A stretch of DNA of 11,047 nt from Oxalobacteraceae bacterium (GTDB lineage: Bacteria > Pseudomonadota > Gammaproteobacteria > Burkholderiales > Burkholderiaceae_D), in NCBI GenBank assembly GCA_003132085.1, contig PKWO01000175.1:7059-18105 (forward strand). Reading direction: 5' to 3'. Below, piece after piece: positions 5,712-11,047 of this stretch; position 1 is the stretch's first letter, and every line of letters begins with the position of its first letter. The notes under the pieces were generated by a model. The model had not been told where the DNA came from and did no database searches. It was given only the letters and a program-made list of their open reading frames with translations. The translations under genes and the position numbers were made by a program.

Positions 5712-8243
5712 ATGAAAACCCGCGTAGCCACACCCAGAAAAATATTGAGCAGCCCCATTCAATTGGCCATTCTTACACTTTTGGCCGGCGCCAGTTCCGC
5801 TCAAGCCCAAGTTCAAGCCCCGGTCCAAGCATCAGCACCGGCGGCAAGCGACCCCAACGTAATTACAGAGGTCATTGTGACGGGGACGAAACGTTCCACC
5901 TCATTGCAGAAGACCCCGGTGGCGATCACCGTGATCAATGCGGCGGCTCTGGAGGATGCGCATGTTCAAACTATCGAGGATATCGTGGCCCTGGTACCTG
6001 GCTTCGCGGCGACCACTGAAGGCGATCACGGCGTCATTACCATGACCTTGCGCGGCATCGGCAACGATGAGGCGAAGACCGAATATGCAGATCCAGAAGT
6101 CGCCATCTTCGTCGACGGCGTCTACGCCCCGCGTGCGGAAGGTGCTACCGCACTGTTGTTTGATCTGGAAGGCATCGAAGTTTTGCGCGGGCCCCAAGGA
6201 ACGCTATGGGGGCGCAATTCCACGGTTGGCGCTGTCAACATGCAGACCGCCAAGCCGGTACTCAACGATAGCGCCTATAGCTTCGAAACCAGTGGTGGCA
6301 GCTACAACGCCCTCGGCGCCAAAGGCGCACTCAATATTCCGTTGAACGATACGATGGCAATGCGCATTGCCTTTGACCATCAACAGCACGATGGCTATGT
6401 CGCCTATCAGGCGGCGCCAATTATTCCTCTGGCAAGCCAGCAAGCTGCAGCGGCGCCGGTAATTGCGGCCTGGAACGCGGCTAACCCCGCCCATCCGATC
6501 GCATTCCAGCCGCTCAACCCGACTCTCTTTGTTACCAGCGGCCAGAAGTACAACGCGCAAGATCAAACCGCCCTGCGCTTGAGTTATCTGTGGCAGCCGA
6601 CAAGCTCGCTGAAGTGGGATATCTCGTATGAAAAGTTCGTGGACCACGGCACGCTCAACGAAAATTTGATGCAGAACCCTCGGGCCGGCGAACCGCTGTG
6701 GTCGGCGTTAATCGAGCAGGCGCCATCTCTCGATCGCACTGCGGGTAACATACGCAGCCGGGTTGATTGGGCGCTCAACGATTCCATGAGCCTGAACTAT
6801 ACATTTGGCTATGGAACCTTTAGTGGGTCTTCCACATTTGACCAAAATGCCGGCCTCGCTGTTCCTACCAGCTTCGCCACTGGCGGCAACACACAGTTTG
6901 ACAACACGGATTATTCCAATTACGTAAATTACAGCCACGAAGTGCAGTTGCAGTCGACTGGGAAGCATGACGTCGATTGGCTTCTGGGTCTTTACTACTC
7001 TCATGAAGACAACGATATCCGCTTCGACATCCCACAAGGTCAAGGAACCTCAGTGGGTCCGGTTAATTGGCAGGGCGTGTTCATTCAGCCACAGGAACTT
7101 AGCACGTCGAAAGCGATCTTTACTCAGGATACATGGAACGTGACTGATAGCCTGCACCTGACGGGAGGTTTGCGTTATACGGTCGACGACAAATCGAATG
7201 TCGGCGGCAATGATTTCGACTGGACCTATGACGGCACCTTGCCGCAATTCGCTGTTACGCCAAATGCAAATAGTCAAGCGGCCAACCTGAACAACGGCGT
7301 GCCGATTGGGCAACCGGGGTCTGGCTTCGTATCGTATAACAACAACGCCGGCACTTACCACGACAGCAAGGTGACCTGGCTCGCAAAAGCCGCTTTCGAG
7401 TTGGATCGCAATAACATGATCTATGCCAGCGTCTCCACCGGTTATAAGTCGGGTGGCCTGCAGGACGGCGGCGATTCCGCTGGTCCAGCCGGTAAATTCG
7501 CACCTGAAACGATCCTCAACTACGAAATCGGCAGCAAGAGTTCATTTCTTGGCGGCGCGGTGAAGTGGAACAACGCAATCTATGACGAAGCTTTCAAGAA
7601 TTATCAGTTCGCCAGCTCAGTGCTCAATGGGACCGGAGGCCAATCGCTAGCCATCTATAATGTGCAGGGAACGACCACTGTTATCGGCTTGGAATCTGAA
7701 CTCGCTGCGAAATTGTCCCCGAATGACCGCATGCAGATCACTGCCAGTTTTATTCCCACCGCCAAACTAGGTTCGATGATCGCAGGCAGTAATGACTATA
7801 GTCAGATAATGACGCCGAACGTGGCAGGTCCAGGCGTTCCCGGGCAGAACGTAACTGGAGATAGAATGCCGCATGCGCCGAAATTCAGCGCCACGTTGCA
7901 GTATCAGCACGTTTTCCACCTCGGCGAAGGTACGTTGACGCCTCGTATCAGCACCCATTATGAGTCGGCAAGCTGGTTGAGCGTGTTCAATGGCGGCGTA
8001 GCTACCGCCAATAACGTTGCCGGTAACCCTGGAGACGAGCAAAAGGCGTATACGCGGACCGATCTCGGCCTGCGTTACGCTGCGAACAAGTCTTGGTATG
8101 TGGATGCCTATATCCGCAATGCCGAGAATGCTAATATCAAGACAAAAGCGTTGGCACAGGGTTCAAGCAACGGCGCTGTCGTTTGGCAAGCGCAATACCT
8201 GCCGCCACTTACTGCCGGCGTCAATATTGGAATCAAATACTAA
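5712..8243 (+). CDS. TonB-dependent outer-membrane receptor
   Basis: This 843-aa outer-membrane receptor uses TonB/ExbBD energy to import a ligand, here probably an oligosaccharide. Domains in order: a signal peptide (1-32, cleaved after AQA), a short Gln/Ala/Pro-rich linker (33-47), a TonB box-like ITEVIVTGTK (51-60), a plug domain (about 65-185) with the typical LRGPQGTLWGRNS (158-170), then the beta-barrel. Residues about 234-277 form an Ala/Pro-rich stretch between barrel strands, probably a long surface loop. The last residue is Tyr (GVNIGIKY) rather than the more usual Phe; an aromatic end still suits the BAM signal. AGGAG stands 5 bases before the ATG. No SusD-type partner is visible, as expected outside Bacteroidota. 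Divergent from the halogenase-MFS unit, it is preceded by four operators, so it is very likely repressed by the linked LacI-type regulator until the sugar is present. The sugar role is inferred from this context; a siderophore receptor is less likely. Confidence 0.93.
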   Translation: MKTRVATPRKILSSPIQLAILTLLAGASSAQAQVQAPVQASAPAASDPNVITEVIVTGTKRSTSLQKTPVAITVINAAALEDAHVQTIEDIVALVPGFAATTEGDHGVITMTLRGIGNDEAKTEYADPEVAIFVDGVYAPRAEGATALLFDLEGIEVLRGPQGTLWGRNSTVGAVNMQTAKPVLNDSAYSFETSGGSYNALGAKGALNIPLNDTMAMRIAFDHQQHDGYVAYQAAPIIPLASQQAAAAPVIAAWNAANPAHPIAFQPLNPTLFVTSGQKYNAQDQTALRLSYLWQPTSSLKWDISYEKFVDHGTLNENLMQNPRAGEPLWSALIEQAPSLDRTAGNIRSRVDWALNDSMSLNYTFGYGTFSGSSTFDQNAGLAVPTSFATGGNTQFDNTDYSNYVNYSHEVQLQSTGKHDVDWLLGLYYSHEDNDIRFDIPQGQGTSVGPVNWQGVFIQPQELSTSKAIFTQDTWNVTDSLHLTGGLRYTVDDKSNVGGNDFDWTYDGTLPQFAVTPNANSQAANLNNGVPIGQPGSGFVSYNNNAGTYHDSKVTWLAKAAFELDRNNMIYASVSTGYKSGGLQDGGDSAGPAGKFAPETILNYEIGSKSSFLGGAVKWNNAIYDEAFKNYQFASSVLNGTGGQSLAIYNVQGTTTVIGLESELAAKLSPNDRMQITASFIPTAKLGSMIAGSNDYSQIMTPNVAGPGVPGQNVTGDRMPHAPKFSATLQYQHVFHLGEGTLTPRISTHYESASWLSVFNGGVATANNVAGNPGDEQKAYTRTDLGLRYAANKSWYVDAYIRNAENANIKTKALAQGSSNGAVVWQAQYLPPLTAGVNIGIKY

Positions 8244-8280
8244 GCAGCCAGGCGAAAGCCGCGGTTGACTGGTAGTTGAA

Positions 8281-8315
8281 GGCCGCCTCTTCGTTGCTGA
8301 AGAGGGGGCCTTTTT
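8281..8315 (+). terminator. Intrinsic terminator of the TonB receptor gene
   Basis: GGCC-G-CCTCTTC (8281-8292) pairs with GAAGAGG-G-GGCC (8299-8310) across a 6-base loop, 11 pairs with one internal G/G mismatch, followed by five T (8311-8315). It begins 37 bp after the receptor stop codon and separates the receptor from the antiporter gene. Confidence 0.88.
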
Positions 8316-8326
8316 CATGCCATTCA

Positions 8327-8355
8327 TTGCAGTAGTCAAACACTGGGCATAATAA
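8327..8355 (+). promoter_or_regulatory. Possible weak promoter of the antiporter gene
   Basis: TTGCAG (8327-8332) is followed after 15 bp by CATAAT (8348-8353), or after 17 bp by TAATAA (8350-8355). Neither combination is strong. A separate promoter is needed here because a terminator precedes it. No copy of the LacI-type palindrome lies in this gap. Confidence 0.25.
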
Positions 8356-8389
8356 TGCCAATTTCTTCCCGAGACAGCAAGGTCGACCG

Positions 8390-9604
8390 ATGCATCCCAC
8401 AATGAACGTGACCGAGATTTTCCTGATCGCGATGTCGATCATCTTCACAGTGCCGTATCTCATTTGGCGTTTGGGTAAGACTGATTACTATGCGCCGCTC
8501 GTAGTGGTGCAGATCATCACCGGCATTTTGCTGGGGCCAGGGGTTCTTGGCGCGATTTTTCCGGGCTACTATAAATTCGTTTTCAATCCACAGGTTATCT
8601 CATCGCTAAACGGCATCGCTTGGTGGGCGGTGATGGTTTTTGTGATGATCGCCGGTGTTGAGTTGGATCTCAAAAAGATGTGGACGTACAAGCGCGAAAG
8701 CGGCATAACTGCTGGTCTTGCACTGGGAGTTCCCCTCCTGTTTGGCTGTGGCGCGGCAGTCTTTTTGCTCAGTTTCAGCGAAGGCTGGATGGGACCTAAC
8801 GCTTACACGTGGCAGTTCATCCTTGGGGTCGGCATGTCCTGCGCGGTAACCGCGCTGCCGATTTTGATTTTGCTGATGGAAAAGCTGGATATCCTGCGTC
8901 AGCCTATCGGTCAGCGCATTTTGCGTTATGCCAGCCTAGATGACGTGGCCATTTGGGGCGTGCTGGCGCTGATTTTGTTGGATTGGACCAGAGTTGGTCG
9001 CCAAGGCATGTTCTTGCTCGGTTTTGCCGTGGCGGGTTATGTGTTCCGTAGGCTGATGAGCAAGTTGCAAGAGCGCGATCGCTGGTATGTCTCCTTTATC
9101 TGGTTGGCGGTGTGCGGTTATTTTGCGGACTGGTCTGGGCTGCATTTTATGGTCGGCGCCTTCCTTGCCGGCGTGGTGATGGACGGAGACTGGTTTAACC
9201 AGGCAGACATGGACAAGCTGCGCCATTTTGTTTTGATGATCATCATGCCGGTGTTCTTCTTAAGCACCGGCCTGCGCACCAACTGGCAGGTGGGCGGCGC
9301 GACGGTATTTATCGCGGCGGCGGTGCTCTTGATTGCGTCGGTAGCCGGCAAGCTGGCCGGGGTTCATGCGGCAGGAAAAATTCTGAAATGGGAAAAAGGC
9401 GAGGCTTCGATAGTTGGCTGGTTGCTGCAAACCAAAGCGCTGATCATGATTATTTTCGCCAACGTGCTCTTGGATAAACAAATCATCACCAGCGAAACCT
9501 TCACCGCGCTGTTGATCATGGCGGTTGCCAGCACCATGCTTACGGTGCCGATGGTTGCGCCAAAACTTCAAAAAATGAAAGAGATCATTTTTCGCGTCAA
9601 ATAG
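8390..9604 (+). CDS. Cation/proton antiporter, CPA2 family
   Basis: This 404-aa inner-membrane protein exchanges Na+ or K+ for protons. It is hydrophobic throughout, with about 12 membrane segments. Seen: a VELDLKKMW segment (90-98) like the region after helix 3 in Kef/NapA-type carriers, a conserved core helix with YASLDDVAIW (180-189) carrying the Asp pair D184-D185, MPVFFLSTG (286-294) and a basic GKLAG (320-324). The Asp pair is of the kind found in electrogenic NapA/NhaA-like carriers, whereas KefC has QD. There is no C-terminal RCK/TrkA nucleotide-binding domain, so it is not a full KefB/C channel-like protein. AAGG lies 7 bases before the ATG at 8390; an in-frame ATG at 8402 is an alternative. 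It stands between the sugar receptor and the regulator, but has no operator of its own, so its link to the sugar system is unproven. Confidence 0.85.
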   Translation: MHPTMNVTEIFLIAMSIIFTVPYLIWRLGKTDYYAPLVVVQIITGILLGPGVLGAIFPGYYKFVFNPQVISSLNGIAWWAVMVFVMIAGVELDLKKMWTYKRESGITAGLALGVPLLFGCGAAVFLLSFSEGWMGPNAYTWQFILGVGMSCAVTALPILILLMEKLDILRQPIGQRILRYASLDDVAIWGVLALILLDWTRVGRQGMFLLGFAVAGYVFRRLMSKLQERDRWYVSFIWLAVCGYFADWSGLHFMVGAFLAGVVMDGDWFNQADMDKLRHFVLMIIMPVFFLSTGLRTNWQVGGATVFIAAAVLLIASVAGKLAGVHAAGKILKWEKGEASIVGWLLQTKALIMIIFANVLLDKQIITSETFTALLIMAVASTMLTVPMVAPKLQKMKEIIFRVK

Positions 9605-9688
9605 TCGGTGCAGGCCTGCGATTGGCAAAAACATGGTGCCTGTTTATCATATTTGCTAAATCAGGTACAAATTATGGTAATCTTTCAA

Positions 9689-9702
9689 TGAAAAGGTTTT
9701 CA
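9689..9702. promoter_or_regulatory. Variant LacI-family operator before the regulator gene
   Basis: TGAAAAGGTTTTCA has both half-sites of the locus motif (compare TGAAAACGTTTTCA at 2316-2329), but the central step is GG instead of CG. It ends 46 bp before the regulator start, so the regulator probably controls its own gene. The altered centre predicts weaker binding, because LacI-family hinge helices prefer a central CpG (family knowledge). Confidence 0.65.
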
Positions 9703-9748
9703 GGATTCTTCGGAGAGTCCGTCATCGCACCAAATAATAGGAATCGAC

Positions 9749-10768
9749 TTGATTGACGAAGAAAACGTCACCCCACCTTCAACATTGCTTGATGTTGCGC
9801 GCGAAGCAGGCGTATCACCCAGTACCGTCTCGCGAATTTTAAACGGCACCGCGCGGGTGTCGGAAGGCAAGCGCGTGGCTGTAGAAGCGGCCATTGCGCA
9901 AATGAACTTTGCCCCCAATCAAATGGCACAAGGGCTGAAAAAAGGCCGTTCGATGACGATCGGTATCGTGGTGCAGGATATTTCCAGCCCTTTCTTCGAC
10001 GAAACGCTACGCGGTGTCGATGATGGCCTCAAAGGCACCGGTTACACCTCAGTCATCGTCAGCGGCCATTGGAACGCGCAAGAAGAGTCCGACCGCATCC
10101 GCCTGCTGCTGGCACGTAAAGTCGACGGCATCATCTTGTTATCGGGCCGCATCTCCGATAAAACGGTGCTGCACTTTGCCAATCACCGTCCGATTGTCTC
10201 CACCGGACGTGATCTGCACACAAAGACCGCGATCGGTTTCAAGATCGACAATGAATACGGCGCCTATATCGCGGTGCGGCATTTGATTGAACTGGGGCAT
10301 CGGCGCATTGCCTTCGTGTCGGGGCCGCCGACCAATATGGACGCCAACGAACGCTTGGCCGGCTACACGCGCGCATTGCAGGAGGCCGACATCGCCGTCG
10401 ATCCCAAGCTGGTGGTCGAAGGCGACTTCCACGAGGCAGGCGGCCTGCTGGCGGTCAATCACCTGTTCGAGAGCCAGCAACAATTTACTGCAGTGTTTGC
10501 CGCCAACGATCTGAGCGCATACGGCGTGCGCCTGTGCTTGTACCGCAAGGGTATCCGCGTGCCGGACGATATTTCCCTCGTCGGTTTTGATGACCTTCCG
10601 GGCTCCTCCTACACTGCACCGCCGCTGACGACAGTGCGTCAACCGTTGTATGACATCGGCCGCATCGCCACCAACGCGCTGCTGTGCCTGATCAACGGCG
10701 AAATCGTCCAAGGAGACGTGCCGCCGCTTGAACTGGTGGTGCGGGAAACGACGCGGCGGGTGCGCTAG
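9749..10768 (+). CDS. LacI-family transcriptional regulator of the sugar locus
   Basis: This 339-aa repressor has the standard length and layout of the LacI/GalR family. Residues 11-36 form the helix-turn-helix (STLLDVAREAGVSPSTVSRI), residues about 50-66 the hinge helix with NQMAQGLKKG, and residues 68-339 the periplasmic-binding-protein-like sensor, starting MTIGIVVQDISSPFFDE and including RRIAFVSGP (185-193), AANDLSAYG (251-259) and ISLVGFDDLP (275-284). It ends VVRETTRRVR. The start is TTG at 9749, supported by AGGA 6 bases upstream; no in-frame ATG offers a better start. It should bind the TGAAAWCGWTTTCA palindromes at 5576-5652, 2316-2329 and 9689-9702 and release them when the sugar or a derivative binds. 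Which sugar is not readable. The match between regulator and sites is inferred from linkage, motif type and self-site. Confidence 0.93.
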   Translation: MIDEENVTPPSTLLDVAREAGVSPSTVSRILNGTARVSEGKRVAVEAAIAQMNFAPNQMAQGLKKGRSMTIGIVVQDISSPFFDETLRGVDDGLKGTGYTSVIVSGHWNAQEESDRIRLLLARKVDGIILLSGRISDKTVLHFANHRPIVSTGRDLHTKTAIGFKIDNEYGAYIAVRHLIELGHRRIAFVSGPPTNMDANERLAGYTRALQEADIAVDPKLVVEGDFHEAGGLLAVNHLFESQQQFTAVFAANDLSAYGVRLCLYRKGIRVPDDISLVGFDDLPGSSYTAPPLTTVRQPLYDIGRIATNALLCLINGEIVQGDVPPLELVVRETTRRVR

Positions 10769-10842
10769 GCCGGACGGATAGCCGCAGCATGTAGCCGATG
10801 GTATGAAATGATTCGGCGTTGATTCGGCCGAAACGAATTGGG

Positions 10843-11047
10843 TCATTCCGTGGGTGCGCTTGAGCGGTAACCTATCCTAAAGCCGCCCCAATGCTTGCCT
10901 TCCACATAGATCGGTGTCGATAGATCATGCATCACTTCTCCGGTGTCGCGTTTGTACGTCTGCAACAAGAACGGTTTGATGTTTGAGCCGCAACGCGCAC
11001 CGGTACGGTCGTTGAAAATGCGCTTGGTCCGGTTGTTGACGAAATCC
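10843..11047 (-). CDS. C-terminus of a probable methyl-accepting chemotaxis protein (5' part beyond window)
   Basis: An open leftward frame enters from the right edge and stops with TGA at 10845-10843; 67 residues are visible. It contains NRTKRIFNDRTGARCG, PFLLQTYKRDTGEVMHDLS, PIYVEGKHWGGFRIGYR, a set recognised from the C-terminal sensor-like end of a class of betaproteobacterial chemotaxis receptors, in which this segment follows the signalling domain. The signalling hairpin itself lies outside the window, so the assignment rests on these motifs alone. It converges with the regulator gene, with 74 bp between the stop codons, and is probably not part of the sugar locus. Confidence 0.7.
   Translation of the reverse strand, partial: DFVNNRTKRIFNDRTGARCGSNIKPFLLQTYKRDTGEVMHDLSTPIYVEGKHWGGFRIGYRSSAPTE

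Noticed and set aside
5559..5828. Leftward 89-codon open frame over the operator array
   Set aside because: Its Ile/Phe/Glu-rich C-terminal part is the translation of the tandem palindromes, and the rest overlaps the TonB receptor signal peptide region; there is no ribosome binding site and no recognisable family.
9610..9619. Palindrome GCAGGCCTGC after the antiporter gene as a terminator
   Set aside because: It has no room for a loop and no T-run follows, so it is not a convincing terminator.
10810..10832. Repeat GATTCGGC (twice) and palindrome TTCGGCCGAA between the convergent genes
   Set aside because: The elements are short and lack a T-run on either strand; a bidirectional terminator cannot be supported.
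10139..10846. Leftward 235-codon open frame opposite the regulator gene
   Set aside because: It lies antisense to a well-supported LacI-family gene and its composition (many His, Gln, Arg, Cys) is typical of a shadow frame.

Overview
The window carries a LacI-regulated saccharide uptake locus of a Gram-negative bacterium. The outer-membrane TonB-dependent receptor, the flavin-dependent halogenase family member, the MCP fragment and the moderate-to-high GC content fit a betaproteobacterium, most likely Oxalobacteraceae (Janthinobacterium/Duganella/Collimonas-like). That placement is inferred from protein character, not from a search.

Layout. Two leftward units fill the left half. The first (2268 down to 1) encodes a sugar-type periplasmic binding protein and the first CUT1-type ABC permease, which runs off the left edge. 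The second (5444 down to 2430) encodes a tryptophan-halogenase-like flavoprotein followed by an MFS transporter. Divergent to it lies a large TonB-dependent receptor (5712-8243), ended by a clear hairpin-plus-T terminator. Next come a CPA2-type cation/proton antiporter (8390-9604) and a LacI-family regulator with a TTG start (9749-10768). The right edge holds the C-terminus of a leftward gene that looks like a methyl-accepting chemotaxis protein.

The main discovery is regulatory. A 14-bp palindrome of the form TGAAAWCGWTTTCA occurs four times in tandem at an exact 21-bp period (5576-5652) between the halogenase and receptor genes. It recurs once just downstream of a near-consensus promoter for the ABC operon (2316-2329), and once, with a GG instead of CG centre, in front of the lacI gene itself (9689-9702). 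In the first two cases a TTGACA-type promoter sits immediately upstream, so the sites are placed to block transcription. The simplest model is one LacI-type repressor that controls outer-membrane uptake (TonB receptor), two inner-membrane routes (MFS and ABC) and the halogenase-like enzyme, and also controls itself.

No glycoside hydrolase or sugar kinase is visible, so the substrate cannot be named. The halogenase-like protein keeps the catalytic Lys and Glu positions, but its WxWxIP motif reads WTWDIG. Its real reaction in such sugar loci is an open question.
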